Shown: positions 43,714 to 54,941, counted from the first letter of the stretch. The stretch: 64,000 nt of DNA from Gracilibacillus lacisalsi DSM 19029 (GCF_000377765.1 NZ_KB898667.1:1-64000), one strand, 5' to 3'. Translations and numbers: made by a program. Notes: generated from the letters alone by a model not told the origin.

Positions 43714-44393
43714 AATTTGCTGTGATTGTCTTCCCTGGTTCCAACTGTGACCGCGATATGTACTATGCAGCTAAGGATGCACTGGGTGAAGAAGCGGATA
43801 TGCTTTGGTATCAAGAAGCAAACTTGGAAGGTTATGATGCGATTTTAATTCCTGGTGGCTTCTCCTACGGTGATTATCTCCGTTCTGGAGCAATCGCGTC
43901 TACATCTGATATCGTCGTACAATTACGAGAACAAGCAGACAAAGGGGTTCCCATTCTCGGGGTCTGCAATGGTTTTCAAATTTTACTAGAATCTGGTTTA
44001 TTGCCAGGTGCAATGCTACGCAATAAAAATCTGAAATTTATGTGTCATTTTGAAAACTTAATCGTGGAAAACAATGATACCCTTTTTACCTCGAAATATG
44101 AAAAAGACGAAGTAGTATCGATTCCGATCGCACATCATGATGGAAACTATTACTGTGATGAAGAGACACTCGCTAGATTAAAAGAAAATAATCAGATTGT
44201 ATTCACGTATGAAAACAACCCAAATGGTTCTGTCGCAGATATTGCTGGAATCATCAATGAACAAGGAAATGTGCTAGGTATGATGCCACACCCGGAACGT
44301 GCGGTAGAAGCAATCTTAAATAGTGATGACGGATTAAAACTATTCCAATCAATGTTAGAAAACTGGAGGGAACGTTATGTTGCAGGCGCCTGA
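43710..44393 (+). CDS. purQ: FGAM synthase glutaminase subunit
   Basis: 227 aa class-I glutamine amidotransferase. The nucleophile Cys86 lies in [12 protein letters not shown] and the His-Glu pair in [17 protein letters not shown] and [15 protein letters not shown] are PurQ-specific. The GTG start overlaps purS; its 3' end overlaps purL by 17 nt, consistent with one-to-one assembly of the complex. Confidence 0.97.
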   Translation: MKFAVIVFPGSNCDRDMYYAAKDALGEEADMLWYQEANLEGYDAILIPGGFSYGDYLRSGAIASTSDIVVQLREQADKGVPILGVCNGFQILLESGLLPGAMLRNKNLKFMCHFENLIVENNDTLFTSKYEKDEVVSIPIAHHDGNYYCDEETLARLKENNQIVFTYENNPNGSVADIAGIINEQGNVLGMMPHPERAVEAILNSDDGLKLFQSMLENWRERYVAGA

Positions 44394-46605
44394 GATTACT
44401 CCTGAATTGGTAGAACAAGATAAAGTCTATCAGGAAATGGGATTAACAGATAAAGAGTATGACATGATTAAAGATATTATGGGTCGTCGCCCTAACTTTA
44501 CTGAAATCGGTATTTTCTCGGTAATGTGGTCGGAACACTGCAGTTATAAAACTTCTAAACCATTATTAAAGAAATTTCCGACGGAAGGACCACAAGTCGT
44601 GCAAGGTCCTGGCGAAGGCGCCGGAGTTGTTGATATCGGTGATGGTCAAGGTGTCGTATTTAAAGTGGAAAGCCATAACCACCCTTCAGCGGTTGAGCCG
44701 TATCAAGGAGCGGCAACAGGTGTCGGTGGTATTATCCGTGACGTTTTCTCGATGGGGGCTCGTCCGATTGCATCATTAAACTCATTACGTTTCGGTAATC
44801 TTCATACTGGTCGGGTTAAATATCTTTTTGATGAAGTGGTCCACGGAATCGCCGGATATGGTAATTGTGTAGGAGTACCAACAGTCGGAGGAGAAGTACA
44901 ATTCGATGATTGTTATGAAGGCAATCCACTTGTTAATGCAATGTGTGTCGGTTTAATAGATACGAAAGATATTCAAAAAGGGATCGCATCAGGACTAGGA
45001 AACACGATTATGTATGTTGGTTCGAAAACAGGTCGTGACGGAATCCATGGCGCAACATTCGCTTCGGAAGATTTATCTGAAGACTCTGAAAGCAAACGTT
45101 CTAATGTACAAGTTGGCGACCCTTTTATGGAAAAATTACTAATTGAAGCATGTTTGGAAGTAATTCATTCTGACGCATTAGTTGGTATTCAAGATATGGG
45201 GGCAGCTGGACTTACTTCATCCGCAAGTGAGATGGCAAGTAAAGCTGGCATGGGCATGGAAATGAACCTAGATCTAATCCCACAGCGTGAAGAAAACATG
45301 ACAGCGTACGAAATGATGTTGTCAGAGTCACAAGAACGTATGTTATTATGCGTGAAACAAGGTGAGGAACAAGAAATTGTGGATATTTTCAAGAAATATG
45401 GATTAGAAGCGGTAGCAGTAGGTCATGTTACCGATGATAAAATGTTCCGCTTATTGCATAAAGGAGAAGTTGTGGCAGACATTCCTGTTGATAATTTAGC
45501 AGAGGATGCACCGATTTTCCATAAAGAATCGAAAGTACCAAGCTTTTATGAAGAATACCAAAGAATGCCTGCATATATCCCAGAAGTGAAAGATCATTCA
45601 GAAACATTGAAAAAGTTATTACAGCAACCTACGATCGCAAGCAAAGAATATGTCTATGATCAATATGATTCAATGGTACAGGCGAACACCGTATTCTCTC
45701 CAGGATCAGATGCGGCAGTTGTCCGTGTTCGTGGATATGATAAAGCAATTGCGATGACAACGGACTGTAATTCCCGATATATTCATTTAGATCCGGAAGC
45801 AGGCGGTAAAATTGCGGTTGCAGAAGCAGCACGAAATATTGTTGCATCTGGTGCAAAACCATTAGCACTTACAGACGGATTAAACTTTGGTAATCCGGAT
45901 AAACCAGAAAACTTCTGGCAAATGGAGAAAAGTGTAGAAGGAATGAGTGCGGCCAGCTTAAAGTTGAACACACCGGTTATCAGCGGTAATGTTTCTCTTT
46001 ACAACGAATCAAACGGTCAGGCAATCTTTCCAACACCAGTTGTCGGTATGGTTGGATTACACGAGTCACTCGATCATATTACACCTTCTCATTTCCAGAA
46101 TGAAGGGGACCTGATTTACGTAATTGGTGAAACAGAAGCAGAGTTTGGTGGAAGTGAGCTGCAGAACCTTTTGGAAGGTAAATACTTCGGTAAAGCTCCG
46201 GCAATTGATTTAGAGACGGAAGCAAAACGTCAAGAGCAATTATTAGCAGCAATCCGTGCTGGTCTTGTTTCCTCAGCTCACGATATTGCAGAAGGAGGGC
46301 TTGGTGTCGCATTAGCAGAATGCCTTTTTACTGAAAAAGGTCTTGGTGCGGACGTCCAAGTAGAAGGAGATTTAACAACGGTATTGTTTAGTGAAACACA
46401 ATCACGTTTTATCGTATCGATTCCAGAGAAAGATCGTGAAGCGTTCGAAGCAAAAGTAGAAGATGCAACATTATTAGGAACGGTAACAAATACGAATAAA
46501 CTAGTGGTTCAAAACGGAGAAACAGAAGCAATCACAGAAGATGTAAGATCATTACAACAACTGTGGAAAGGAGCTATCCCGTGCTTGCTGAAATCAAAGG
46601 CTTAA
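44377..46605 (+). CDS. purL: FGAM synthase large subunit
   Basis: 742 aa small-type PurL that uses ATP and ammonia from Pur[21 protein letters not shown] is the ATP-site signature; [18 protein letters not shown] and [10 protein letters not shown] mark the two AIRS-like halves. Its 3' end overlaps the purF ribosome site and start. Confidence 0.97.
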   Translation: MLQAPEITPELVEQDKVYQEMGLTDKEYDMIKDIMGRRPNFTEIGIFSVMWSEHCSYKTSKPLLKKFPTEGPQVVQGPGEGAGVVDIGDGQGVVFKVESHNHPSAVEPYQGAATGVGGIIRDVFSMGARPIASLNSLRFGNLHTGRVKYLFDEVVHGIAGYGNCVGVPTVGGEVQFDDCYEGNPLVNAMCVGLIDTKDIQKGIASGLGNTIMYVGSKTGRDGIHGATFASEDLSEDSESKRSNVQVGDPFMEKLLIEACLEVIHSDALVGIQDMGAAGLTSSASEMASKAGMGMEMNLDLIPQREENMTAYEMMLSESQERMLLCVKQGEEQEIVDIFKKYGLEAVAVGHVTDDKMFRLLHKGEVVADIPVDNLAEDAPIFHKESKVPSFYEEYQRMPAYIPEVKDHSETLKKLLQQPTIASKEYVYDQYDSMVQANTVFSPGSDAAVVRVRGYDKAIAMTTDCNSRYIHLDPEAGGKIAVAEAARNIVASGAKPLALTDGLNFGNPDKPENFWQMEKSVEGMSAASLKLNTPVISGNVSLYNESNGQAIFPTPVVGMVGLHESLDHITPSHFQNEGDLIYVIGETEAEFGGSELQNLLEGKYFGKAPAIDLETEAKRQEQLLAAIRAGLVSSAHDIAEGGLGVALAECLFTEKGLGADVQVEGDLTTVLFSETQSRFIVSIPEKDREAFEAKVEDATLLGTVTNTNKLVVQNGETEAITEDVRSLQQLWKGAIPCLLKSKA

Positions 46606-47993
46606 ATGAAGAGTGTGGTGTATTTGCGATCTGGGGACATGAGAAAGCTGCCGAAATGACCTATTACGGCCTCCATGCTCTCCAGCATCGTGGGCAAGAA
46701 GGTGCCGGAATTGTCACAACAGATGGTGAAAAATTAAATGTTCATAAAGGTGTCGGCTTAATCAATGACGTTTTTTCAGAAGGAGAAGTCTCCCGCCTGC
46801 AAGGACATGCGGCAATTGGGCATGTTCGTTATGCCACTCAAGGTGGTGGTGGCTTTGAAAACGTACAGCCACTTGTTTTTCGCTCACAAACGAATAGTAT
46901 GGCATTGGCCCATAACGGAAACCTCGTCAATGCCCATGCCTTAAAGAATCAACTGGAAGCACAAGGAAGTATTTTGCAGACTACTTCAGATACAGAGGTG
47001 ATCGCCCACCTAGTAAAACGCAGTGGTAATGTACCGATGGAAGAAGCGATCTCTTCTGCTTTAGGGATGATCAAAGGTGCCTATGCATTCTCGATTTTAA
47101 CAGAGGATCAACTGTTTATCGGATTGGATCCGCGCGGTTTGCGCCCACTATCTATTGGCCGTTTAGGTGATGCATATGTTGTTGCATCAGAAACGTGTGC
47201 ATTTGATTTAATCGGTGCGACTTACGAGCGTGAAGTAAAACCTGGTGAATTAATCGTGATCGATGATGATGGATTTAGAACCAAACAATTTACGTCTCCC
47301 ATGCAACGCACACTTTGCTCCATGGAATATGTCTATTTTTCCCGTCCGGACAGTGATTTAAATGAGAAAAATGTTCATGCAAGTCGTAAAACAATGGGGA
47401 AACAATTAGCAAAGGAAGCACCAATTGAAGCGGATGTTGTTACAGGTGTACCGGATTCCAGTATATCAGCAGCAATCGGTTTTTCTGAAGCAACTGGTAT
47501 TCCATATGAGTTAGGTTTAATTAAAAACCGCTATGTTGGTCGAACGTTTATCCAACCTTCACAAGAACTACGCGAGCAAGGTGTCAAAATGAAATTATCC
47601 TCCGTACGAGGGATTGTAGAAGGAAAGCGTGTCGTTATGGTAGATGATTCAATCGTCCGTGGCACAACAAGTCGGCGAATAGTTCGATTATTAAAAGAAG
47701 CAGGAGCCACAGAAGTACATGTTCGAATCGCGTCTCCTCCAATTCAAAATCCGTGCTACTACGGTATTGATACATCGACAAAGGGAGAGTTAATCGCAGC
47801 AAATAATACGATCGAAGAAATGCGCGAAATTATCGGTGCAGACAGCTTATTCTTTTTATCAACAGAAGGATTGGAAGTTTCAATCGTAGAGGACCGTGAT
47901 CGTATGCAACATGGTGTGTGCCAAGCATGTTTTACAGGAAATTACCCGACCGAAATCTATCCAGATACGGTAATTCCTGCTTATAAAGATTAA
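46581..47993 (+). CDS. purF: Amidophosphoribosyltransferase
   Basis: 470 aa. It makes phosphoribosylamine from PRPP and glutamine, the committed step. I chose GTG 46581, 7 nt after AAGGAG (46568-46573); the frame opens at 46563 but that would hide the ribosome site. This start gives an 11-residue propeptide before Cys12 (NEECGVF), the N-terminal nucleophile after cleavage, as in B. subtilis. Cysteines in TLCSME, NPCYYG and GVCQAC match the 4Fe-4S ligands of the Bacillus enzyme. [12 protein letters not shown] is the PRPP loop. Confidence 0.97.
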   Translation: MLAEIKGLNEECGVFAIWGHEKAAEMTYYGLHALQHRGQEGAGIVTTDGEKLNVHKGVGLINDVFSEGEVSRLQGHAAIGHVRYATQGGGGFENVQPLVFRSQTNSMALAHNGNLVNAHALKNQLEAQGSILQTTSDTEVIAHLVKRSGNVPMEEAISSALGMIKGAYAFSILTEDQLFIGLDPRGLRPLSIGRLGDAYVVASETCAFDLIGATYEREVKPGELIVIDDDGFRTKQFTSPMQRTLCSMEYVYFSRPDSDLNEKNVHASRKTMGKQLAKEAPIEADVVTGVPDSSISAAIGFSEATGIPYELGLIKNRYVGRTFIQPSQELREQGVKMKLSSVRGIVEGKRVVMVDDSIVRGTTSRRIVRLLKEAGATEVHVRIASPPIQNPCYYGIDTSTKGELIAANNTIEEMREIIGADSLFFLSTEGLEVSIVEDRDRMQHGVCQACFTGNYPTEIYPDTVIPAYKD

Positions 47994-47994
47994 A

Positions 47995-48121
47995 AGTGTC
48001 CAGTAAATGGGCGAAAGTGTCCGCATAACTTCTGGAAAGTGTCCAATAAATAGCAAAAAATGTCCAGTAAATGTTGAAAAGTGTCCAATAAACCATGAAA
48101 AGTGTCCAATAAAATCAGACA
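47995..48121 (+). repeat. 21-nt tandem repeat between purF and purM
   Basis: Six units start with AGTGTCC (once AATGTCC) at 47995, 48016, 48038, 48059, 48080 and 48101, that is, 21 nt apart with a single 22. Four continue with CCAATAAA or CCAGTAAA. The array fills nearly the whole 160-nt gap and is transcribed within the operon. Confidence 0.92.
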
Positions 48122-48155
48122 ATAAAAATTCCGCACCAAAAAGGAGTCTATAGGA

Positions 48156-49184
48156 ATGAGTGATATCTATAAAGATGCAGGCGTCGATGTGAACGCAGGA
48201 TACAAAGCAGTTGATTTAATGAAAAAACATATCGCAAAGACGAATCGCCCTGAAGTGATCGGAGGAGTCGGTGCTTTCGCCGGCCTGTTTGACTTAAGTA
48301 AATTCTCATATGAAGAACCAGTCTTAGTTTCTGGAACAGATGGTGTCGGAACAAAACTGAAGCTTGCCTTTATGTTGGATAAACATGACACGGTTGGCGT
48401 CGATCTTGTAGCTATGTGTGTCAATGATATTGTTGCCCAAGGTGCCGACCCACTCTTTTTCTTAGATTATATTGCTTGTGGTAAGAACCAGCCAGAAAAA
48501 ATCGAGCAAATTGTAAAAGGGATAACAGATGGTTGCGTCCAATCGGGTGCTGCTCTAATTGGTGGCGAAACAGCAGAAATGCCAGGCATGTACAGTGAGG
48601 ATGAATATGATCTTGCAGGCTTTGTCGTTGGGATTGCGGATAAAAAACAAATTATTACTGGAGAAAAGATAAAAGTTGGTGACAAAATCATTGGTTTAAC
48701 TTCATCAGGAGTACACTCCAACGGTTTTTCCTTAGTCCGTAAAATAATTGATGATAAAGGGTTACATTACCAAGATCAAGTACCAGAGTTGAGCAAAACA
48801 TTAGGCGAAGCACTTTTAGAACCAACAAAAATTTACACAAAAGCAATTCAACAATTAAAATTAGACCTCACGATCAAAGGGATTAGTCATATCACAGGAG
48901 GTGGCTTCTATGAGAACTTACCACGTGCTATTCCAGAACATCTTGGTGTAAGAATTGAAAAAGGATCATGGCAAAAGCCAGCTATCTTTGATTACTTACA
49001 AAAACAAGCAGATTTACAAGAAGAAGAGATGTATGGTGTCTTCAATATGGGGATCGGCATGGCGGTTATCATTGAAGCACATGAAGCAGATATGGCACTT
49101 CAATTATTAAAAGATATCGACGAACAAGCAGCTATTATCGGAGAGGTGACAGAAGAAACTGGGGTGACATTCTCTAATGAATAA
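48156..49184 (+). CDS. purM: AIR synthase
   Basis: 342 aa. It closes the imidazole ring of FGAM with [17 protein letters not shown] and [19 protein letters not shown] are the ATP-site signatures, [15 protein letters not shown] lies in the C-terminal domain. AAAAAGGAG precedes ATG 48156. The 3' end overlaps purN by 8 nt. Confidence 0.97.
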   Translation: MSDIYKDAGVDVNAGYKAVDLMKKHIAKTNRPEVIGGVGAFAGLFDLSKFSYEEPVLVSGTDGVGTKLKLAFMLDKHDTVGVDLVAMCVNDIVAQGADPLFFLDYIACGKNQPEKIEQIVKGITDGCVQSGAALIGGETAEMPGMYSEDEYDLAGFVVGIADKKQIITGEKIKVGDKIIGLTSSGVHSNGFSLVRKIIDDKGLHYQDQVPELSKTLGEALLEPTKIYTKAIQQLKLDLTIKGISHITGGGFYENLPRAIPEHLGVRIEKGSWQKPAIFDYLQKQADLQEEEMYGVFNMGIGMAVIIEAHEADMALQLLKDIDEQAAIIGEVTEETGVTFSNE

Positions 49185-49749
49185 ATTAGCGGTGTTTGCA
49201 TCAGGGACCGGCAGTAATTACGATGCTATTATCGAAGCAACGAAAAATGGTACACTTGAGGCAGAAGTAGCCTTACTTGTTTGTGATAAACCGAATGCAA
49301 AAGTAATAGAGAAGGCAAAACAAAATGGAACACCTGCTTTTGTATTTGATCCAAAGCAATATCGAAATAAGCAGATGTTCGAAGCGAAAATAGTGGAAGT
49401 GCTCCAAGAAGAAAAAATCGATTGGATCATCCTTGCAGGCTACATGCGCTTAATTGGTGACACTTTATTACACCCCTTTGAAGGGAAAATCATTAATATT
49501 CATCCTTCTCTTTTGCCTGCTTTCCCAGGACTAGATGCCATTGGACAAGCATTCGATGCAGGGGTAAAAGTTTCCGGTGTTACCGTGCATTATGTAGATG
49601 CCGGTATGGATACGGGAAAAATTATTGCACAACAAGCGGTAGATGTTGAAGACGGCATGACAAGAGAAGAATTGCAAAAAGCCATTCAGCAAGTAGAACA
49701 TCAGCTTTATCCAACTACGATTCAAAAACTGATCACGAGAGGAGAATAA
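49177..49749 (+). CDS. purN: Phosphoribosylglycinamide formyltransferase
   Basis: 190 aa folate-dependent GAR transformylase. [12 protein letters not shown] binds phosphate, [17 protein letters not shown] holds the catalytic Asn-His pair, and [13 protein letters not shown] the catalytic Asp. It uses 10-formyl-tetrahydrofolate. Confidence 0.96.
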   Translation: MNKLAVFASGTGSNYDAIIEATKNGTLEAEVALLVCDKPNAKVIEKAKQNGTPAFVFDPKQYRNKQMFEAKIVEVLQEEKIDWIILAGYMRLIGDTLLHPFEGKIINIHPSLLPAFPGLDAIGQAFDAGVKVSGVTVHYVDAGMDTGKIIAQQAVDVEDGMTREELQKAIQQVEHQLYPTTIQKLITRGE

Positions 49750-49751
49750 CG

Positions 49752-51287
49752 TTGAAAAAACGTGCATTACTAAGTGTTTCTGACAAAAGCAATTTAGTTC
49801 CTTTTGCAGAAGGATTAGATAAATTAGGTTATGAATTAATCTCAACAGGTGGTACATTACGAGCATTACAAGATGCTGGATTACCTGCAAAAGGTGTTTC
49901 GGAAATCACCAATTTTGATGAAATCTTAGATGGTCGTGTTAAAACGTTACACCCATATATCCATGCGGGACTTCTTGCACGTCGAGACCAAGAGTCTCAT
50001 GTCACGCAATTAGAAGAGCGTGACATTACACCGATTGATGTTGTCGTTGTCAATCTTTATCCGTTTAAAGAAACGATTGCAAAAGAAGATGTAACAGAAG
50101 AGGATGCAATTGAAAATATTGATATTGGCGGTCCAACGATGCTACGATCTGCATCGAAAAACTTCCGTGATGTCACGGTAGTAGTGGATCCATCTGATTA
50201 TGATGCGGTGTTAGACAACTTAGGCAATAATGGTGGAACAGTTGAGTTTCGTAAACAACTAGCGGCAAAAGTGTTCCGTCATACCGCAAACTATGATGCA
50301 ATGATTGCGAACTATTTTGTCGATATTACGGGTGAAGAGGATCCGGAAACATTTACTCAAACTTTCGAAAAAGTTCAATCCCTTCGCTATGGTGAAAACC
50401 CACATCAAAAGGCGGCATTTTACAAAGAGGGTAATGTAAAAGGCGCGTCTATCGCCAATGCAAAACAATTACATGGTAAAGAATTATCATATAACAATAT
50501 TCAAGATGCGAATGCCGCTTTAGAGGTGGTACTTGAATTTCCTGAACAACCAGCAGCGGTAGCCGTAAAACATATGAATCCGTGTGGAGTTGGTATCGGT
50601 GACTCAATTTCTGGTGCCTTCAAAAAGGCTTATGCCGGTGATCCGGTATCTATATTTGGTGGTATTGTAGCATTAAATCGTGAAGTGGACGAAGCTACTG
50701 CCAACCAACTGAAAGAAATTTTCTTAGAAATTGTTATTGCACCAAGCTTTTCTGAGAAAGCTCTCGAGATCCTAACCGTGAAAAAGAACATTCGCTTACT
50801 GGAAACACCTATGCAAGTAAACGAGAATGATACGAAAAAAGTAGTCAGCGTGATTGGCGGACTACTTGTTCAAGACCGCGACAATGGCAAAGTGTTAGTA
50901 GAAGATATCGAAGTTGTGACAGATCGTAAACCAGATGCAAAAGAAATCGATGAGCTTCTCTTTGCATGGAAAGTGGTAAAACACGTGAAGTCTAATGCAA
51001 TTGTTGTTGCCAAAGGAGACCAAACTCTTGGAGTTGGTGCTGGACAAATGAACCGTGTTGGTGCTGCAGGAATTGCCTTTGAGCAGGCAGGAGAAAAAGC
51101 AGAAGGTGCTGTCATGGCCTCAGACGCATTTTTCCCAATGCCAGACACCGTAGAAAATGCTGCAAAAGCAGGAATCAAAGCGATTATCCAACCAGGTGGA
51201 TCCAAGCGTGACCAAGATTCCATTGATGAATGCAACAAACACGGTATCGCAATGGTATTCACAAAGATGCGTCACTTCAAGCATTAA
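49752..51287 (+). CDS. purH: AICAR transformylase/IMP cyclohydrolase
   Basis: 511 aa bifunctional enzyme for the last two steps to IMP. The N-terminal MGS-like cyclohydrolase domain begins [19 protein letters not shown]; the C-terminal transformylase domain has [11 protein letters not shown] and the substrate loop [13 protein letters not shown]. The start is TTG 49752 behind GAGGAGAATAAC, 2 nt after the purN stop. Confidence 0.97.
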   Translation: MKKRALLSVSDKSNLVPFAEGLDKLGYELISTGGTLRALQDAGLPAKGVSEITNFDEILDGRVKTLHPYIHAGLLARRDQESHVTQLEERDITPIDVVVVNLYPFKETIAKEDVTEEDAIENIDIGGPTMLRSASKNFRDVTVVVDPSDYDAVLDNLGNNGGTVEFRKQLAAKVFRHTANYDAMIANYFVDITGEEDPETFTQTFEKVQSLRYGENPHQKAAFYKEGNVKGASIANAKQLHGKELSYNNIQDANAALEVVLEFPEQPAAVAVKHMNPCGVGIGDSISGAFKKAYAGDPVSIFGGIVALNREVDEATANQLKEIFLEIVIAPSFSEKALEILTVKKNIRLLETPMQVNENDTKKVVSVIGGLLVQDRDNGKVLVEDIEVVTDRKPDAKEIDELLFAWKVVKHVKSNAIVVAKGDQTLGVGAGQMNRVGAAGIAFEQAGEKAEGAVMASDAFFPMPDTVENAAKAGIKAIIQPGGSKRDQDSIDECNKHGIAMVFTKMRHFKH

Positions 51288-51676
51288 GCAAAAAGGATTC
51301 TCAATAATTTGGGAATCCTTTTTCGCAGATTGAAGCACTCTTACGGACAAAAGCAAGCGAAATCGGCAAAAAGTGTCCACGAGAAGCATTCTCAAGGACA
51401 AAAGCAAGCGAAATCGGCAAAAAGTGTCCACGAGAAGCATTCTCAAGGACAAAAGCAAGCGAAATCGGCAAAAAGTGTCCACGAGAAGCATTCTCAAGGA
51501 CAAAAGCAAGCGAAATCGGTAAAAAGTGTCCACGAGGAGCACTCTCACGGACAAAAGCAAGCGGAATCCGCAAAAAATGTCCACGAGAAGCATTCTCATG
51601 GACAAAATAATCCCAAATCCAAAAAAGTGTCTATGAGAATCTTCCCTTATTCATAGATAGAAAAAGGAGGCCTCCC
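51288..51676. other. Gap between purH and purD, filled by a tandem repeat
   Basis: A weak stem-loop (AAAAAGGATTCTCAA ... GGGAATCCTTTTT, 51289-51323) follows purH and could attenuate transcription. The rest is the 51-bp repeat array listed separately. The purD ribosome site AAAAAGGAGG is at 51661-51670. Confidence 0.65.
51345..51640 (+). repeat. 51-bp tandem repeat between purH and purD
   Basis: Units start with GGACAAAA at 51345, 51396, 51447, 51498, 51549 and 51600, exactly 51 nt apart. Each has GGACA at the start and TGTCC 29 nt later, an inverted pair, followed by an ACGAGAAGCATTCTCA stretch that itself contains GAGAA/TTCTC. The middle units are nearly identical; the outer ones have diverged. 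51 is a multiple of three, so open frames on both strands run through the array. Confidence 0.95.
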
Positions 51677-52933
51677 ATGAAAGTATTAGTAATCGGCGGT
51701 GGTGGTCGTGAGCATATCATCGTAAAAAAATTAAAGAGTAGTGAGCGTGTAACAGAAATTTTCGCTGCACCTGGAAATGGCGGTATTGCGCAAGATGCCA
51801 CATGTGTGCCAATCAAAGATGAAGCAATTGAAGAATTAGTGGCATTTGCGCAAAAGGAACAAATCGATTGGACGATTGTCGGTCCTGAAGTTCCTTTAAC
51901 AAAAGGTGTAGTAGATGCTTTCCAAGAGAAAAATTTAAAAGTATTCGGCCCTAAAAAAGGCGCTGCTCTTATTGAGGGAAGTAAAGACTTTGCTAAAGCA
52001 TTTATGAAACAATATGATATTCCGACAGCGAAATATCAGACATTTACTGATGTAGAAAAAGCAAAGGCGTATATACAACAAGAGGGAGCACCAATTGTAA
52101 TTAAGGCAGATGGACTAGCAGCCGGAAAAGGTGTTGTTGTTGCCATGACAGAGCATCAAGCGTTAGCTGCGGTTGAGGATATGCTGATTGACAATAAATT
52201 TGGCGAAGCTGGAAGCAGAGTTGTGATTGAAGAATATTTAGAAGGAAAAGAATTCTCTCTTTTTGCTTTCGTTGATGGTGAAAATGTCTATCCGATGGTA
52301 CCTGCTCGTGATCATAAACGCGCCTATGACAATGATGAAGGTCCCAACACCGGTGGAATGGGTGCTTTTTCACCAGTACCAGATTTAGATCCAAAGCATA
52401 TTGAGTTTACAGTGGAAAAAATCTTAAAGCCTGTTGCCAAAGGAATGAAGAAGGAAGGACGCACCTATACCGGTGTTCTTTATGGTGGTCTGATTGAGAC
52501 GAAGGAAGGACCTAAAGTAATCGAATTTAATGCTCGATTTGGTGACCCGGAAACACAAGTTGTTTTGCCATTGTTGGAAAATGACTTGATCCAAGTGATT
52601 GAGGATGTCACCGCCGGAAAAGATCCACAACTAAAATGGAAGAAAGGCTACGCAATAGGGACAGTAGTGGCTTCCAAGGGTTATCCTGGTTCATATGCTA
52701 AAAATGTAAGCCTCCCAGATCTTAAGGCAGATGATCAAGTTTATGTAATCCATGCTGGAACAGCCCGTACAGAAGATGGCTCATTCTCCTCTACAGGCGG
52801 TCGTGTTCTATTAGTAGGTTCGATCCAGGACAGTCCGGAGCAAGCACAAAAAGAGATTTATCAATACTTGGAACGATTTGATCAAAACGATGATTTCTTC
52901 TATCGAAAAGATATAGGCTTCTCTAAACAATAA
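51677..52933 (+). CDS. purD: Phosphoribosylamine-glycine ligase
   Basis: 418 aa ATP-grasp enzyme that joins glycine to phosphoribosylamine. VIGGGGREHIIVKKL opens the N-domain, PIVIKADGLAAGKGVVVA is in the ATP-grasp fold and EFNARFGDPETQVVL is the family signature. It is the last gene of the operon, followed directly by a terminator. Confidence 0.97.
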   Translation: MKVLVIGGGGREHIIVKKLKSSERVTEIFAAPGNGGIAQDATCVPIKDEAIEELVAFAQKEQIDWTIVGPEVPLTKGVVDAFQEKNLKVFGPKKGAALIEGSKDFAKAFMKQYDIPTAKYQTFTDVEKAKAYIQQEGAPIVIKADGLAAGKGVVVAMTEHQALAAVEDMLIDNKFGEAGSRVVIEEYLEGKEFSLFAFVDGENVYPMVPARDHKRAYDNDEGPNTGGMGAFSPVPDLDPKHIEFTVEKILKPVAKGMKKEGRTYTGVLYGGLIETKEGPKVIEFNARFGDPETQVVLPLLENDLIQVIEDVTAGKDPQLKWKKGYAIGTVVASKGYPGSYAKNVSLPDLKADDQVYVIHAGTARTEDGSFSSTGGRVLLVGSIQDSPEQAQKEIYQYLERFDQNDDFFYRKDIGFSKQ

Positions 52934-52950
52934 AATAACGAACAAAAGGG

Positions 52951-52986
52951 AAAGCTACTATTCATGCCAGATTAGTAGCTTTTTCT
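52951..52986 (+). terminator. Intrinsic terminator of the pur operon
   Basis: AAAGCTACTA (52951-52960) pairs with TAGTAGCTTT (52973-52982), followed by TTTCTT. Confidence 0.88.
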
Positions 52987-53049
52987 TGATATATAATGCT
53001 TACAAAAGTATAATTACTTACATAAAATAACCTAAAAAGGAGACAAATA

Positions 53050-53898
53050 ATGAATTTTCATCGAAAACCGATTACATTTGTCAGCAATGTCACCGTAAAA
53101 GTGCAGGATTTAATTAGATCGATAGCTTTTTACCAAAAAGTTATCGGTTTTGATATATTAGAAAAAAACAACACAACAGCTGAGCTAACTGCAGATGGTA
53201 AGACAAGTATTCTTACCTTGGAACAACCTGATAATGCTGAGCCGAAACAGTCACGTACAACAGGTTTGTACCATTTTGCTATATTACTACCAACAAGAAG
53301 GGACCTCGCAAACTTTGTTTTTTATAGTATAGATATTGGCTTACCTTTAGCTTCGTCTGATCATTTAGTAAGTGAAGCATTATACTTCTCAGACCCAGAT
53401 GGAAATGGGATTGAAGTTTATCGTGACAGAGATCCTGCTGGATGGACTTGGCAAGATAATCAAGTGGAAATGGCTGTTGACCCATTGGATTTTGAAGATC
53501 TTTTACAAGCAGGAGAAAAAGGGAGATGGCAAGGACTTCCTAAAGAGACTGTGATGGGTCATATTCATTTGCATGTTGCAGAAATGGAGAATACCAAACA
53601 TTTTTATGAAAAAGGTTTAGGTTTCGAAACGGTATCCCAATTCGGTAATCAAGCATTATTTATCTCAACAGGGAAGTATCATCATCACATTGGATTGAAC
53701 ACATGGAATGGAGTAGGTGCCCCGCAACCTTCAGAAAATAGCGTCGGTTTGCAATCATATACGATCAGCTATCCAACAAAAGAAGCGGTCCATCATACGG
53801 TGCAAAAATTGAAGGCAATTGGTGCTTCAGTTAAGGAAGAAGAAAACCAAGCTATTACAAAAGATCCGTCTGGTAATAAGATTATTATTACTTCTTAA
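53050..53898 (+). CDS. VOC-family dioxygenase-like protein (CatE type)
   Basis: 282 aa, two vicinal-oxygen-chelate modules (about 8-125 and 165-280). Candidate metal ligands are His in TGLYHFAILLP, Glu in GNGIEVYRDRDP, and the second-module pair in GHIHLHVAEM and SGNKIIIT, the last lacking the usual Glu. Length and layout match B. subtilis CatE, a catechol-2,3-dioxygenase. Whether it cleaves catechols or acts on other small molecules is unclear. Monocistronic. Confidence 0.78.
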   Translation: MNFHRKPITFVSNVTVKVQDLIRSIAFYQKVIGFDILEKNNTTAELTADGKTSILTLEQPDNAEPKQSRTTGLYHFAILLPTRRDLANFVFYSIDIGLPLASSDHLVSEALYFSDPDGNGIEVYRDRDPAGWTWQDNQVEMAVDPLDFEDLLQAGEKGRWQGLPKETVMGHIHLHVAEMENTKHFYEKGLGFETVSQFGNQALFISTGKYHHHIGLNTWNGVGAPQPSENSVGLQSYTISYPTKEAVHHTVQKLKAIGASVKEEENQAITKDPSGNKIIITS

Positions 53899-53925
53899 GG
53901 CAACTGATGTGATAAACGAAATGAA

Positions 53926-54022
53926 GGACAGAAGATAGGTGAATCAGAAAAAAGTATCCATCATAAGCGTCATGACGGACAGAAAAGTGATAAATCCCAA
54001 AAAAGTGTCCATCATAGATAAT
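53926..54022 (+). repeat. 51-bp GGACA repeat, two units
   Basis: GGACAGAA at 53926 and GGACAGAAAAG at 53977 are 51 nt apart. In each, TATCC or TGTCC follows 29 nt later and then ATCATA. The layout is that of the purH-purD array, but the internal sequence has drifted (AAATCCCAAAAAAGTGTCC against AAATCGGCAAAAAGTGTCC). Confidence 0.88.
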
Positions 54023-54036
54023 GTGCTATAGAAGGA

Positions 54037-54068
54037 GAAAAAGCTTGGTCTACACCAAGCTTTTTTTA
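54037..54068. terminator. Bidirectional terminator between convergent genes
   Basis: AAAAAGCTTGGT pairs with ACCAAGCTTTTTTT across a short loop; T-runs exist on both strands, serving the VOC gene and the AraC-type gene. Confidence 0.9.
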
Positions 54069-54941
54069 CTCTTCAAAATTTAGGTTGGTTGGTTCATCCA
54101 GCAGTACCACATTAATCTCTAAATGTGTTGTAGGCACATTGTTATCTACCTCTTCAAACTTTAATCCATCCAACCATACTTTACCTGCTCCTGTTAGTAA
54201 AATTCCGTAAGAGATAGTGGCACTGTTTTCTGGAATATCAAGTATGATAGCATAGTGATTCCAATTATTTGTGCCGGTAATGGGACGATCATGCATGTTG
54301 TCAAATTGTAATAAGTCCTCTGATGCACTATCCACCCTCATCCATAAACCTGAAAAAGTTGCTACATTTTCAGATTTGATAAAGCCTGAAAGCTTTATTC
54401 TTTTTCCTTTGTACTTGTCTGCATTAACTTGTTGCATTAGTGTTGCAAATTGGTCGTTTTCATCGACTGTGAGTGATTCTAAGTAAGCAGAAGCATTACC
54501 TTGATGAACCTGTTCGCGATCAATTCCGCTTTTGTAAAAGTGCGGATGACTTCCGCTGATAAACCATCCATTAATTTCTTCGTGCATGTGAAGTTCCTCC
54601 TTTTTCACAATCATTTGCTTCATGAATTTTCGATATTGTCCAGGGGGAAGGTGATATATTTTCTTAAATGCTCTAGTAAATGCTTCTTGAGATTCAAATT
54701 GATATGTTAATGCAATATCAAGGATTCTGTCTGATGTATGTAGTAATTTCATTGCTGCATGAACGATTCTTCGTAATCGAATGTACGAAGCAACTGATAT
54801 CCCTACTTCATTCTGGAAAATACGATGAAAGTGATATCTAGAGAAATGGCTGACTCTGGTAACATCGTCAATATGAATCTCTTCTTGAAGGTGCTGTTCG
54901 ATCCAGTCAATGGTTCTTTTTATGGCTTCATTGTATGACAA
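54066..54941 (-). CDS. AraC-family regulator with a C-terminal beta-sandwich domain
   Basis: 291 aa. The N-terminal double helix-turn-helix (about 5-108) carries RVSHFSRYHFHRIFQNEVG and FESQEAFTRAFKKIYHLPPGQYRK. The C-terminal half (from about 125) reads like the carbohydrate-binding type fold often attached to such regulators (KGKRIKLSGFIKSENV, ATISYGILLTGAGKVWLDGLKFEEV). I chose TTG 54941, 8 nt after GAGGGGG; ATG 54962 precedes the ribosome site. The DNA-binding part being N-terminal is the inverse of classic AraC. Target and ligand unknown; the divergent neighbour is a candidate target. Confidence 0.83.
   Translation of the reverse strand: MSYNEAIKRTIDWIEQHLQEEIHIDDVTRVSHFSRYHFHRIFQNEVGISVASYIRLRRIVHAAMKLLHTSDRILDIALTYQFESQEAFTRAFKKIYHLPPGQYRKFMKQMIVKKEELHMHEEINGWFISGSHPHFYKSGIDREQVHQGNASAYLESLTVDENDQFATLMQQVNADKYKGKRIKLSGFIKSENVATFSGLWMRVDSASEDLLQFDNMHDRPITGTNNWNHYAIILDIPENSATISYGILLTGAGKVWLDGLKFEEVDNNVPTTHLEINVVLLDEPTNLNFEE

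Noticed and set aside
51345-51640. CRISPR array
   Set aside because: The repeat units are contiguous with no unique spacers between them, and no cas genes are present.
51120-51656. Open frames on both strands with repeats such as HEKHSQGQKQAKSAKSV
   Set aside because: They are translations of the 51-bp tandem array between purH and purD; 51 is a multiple of three. Units are near-identical DNA, and several frames are open at once.
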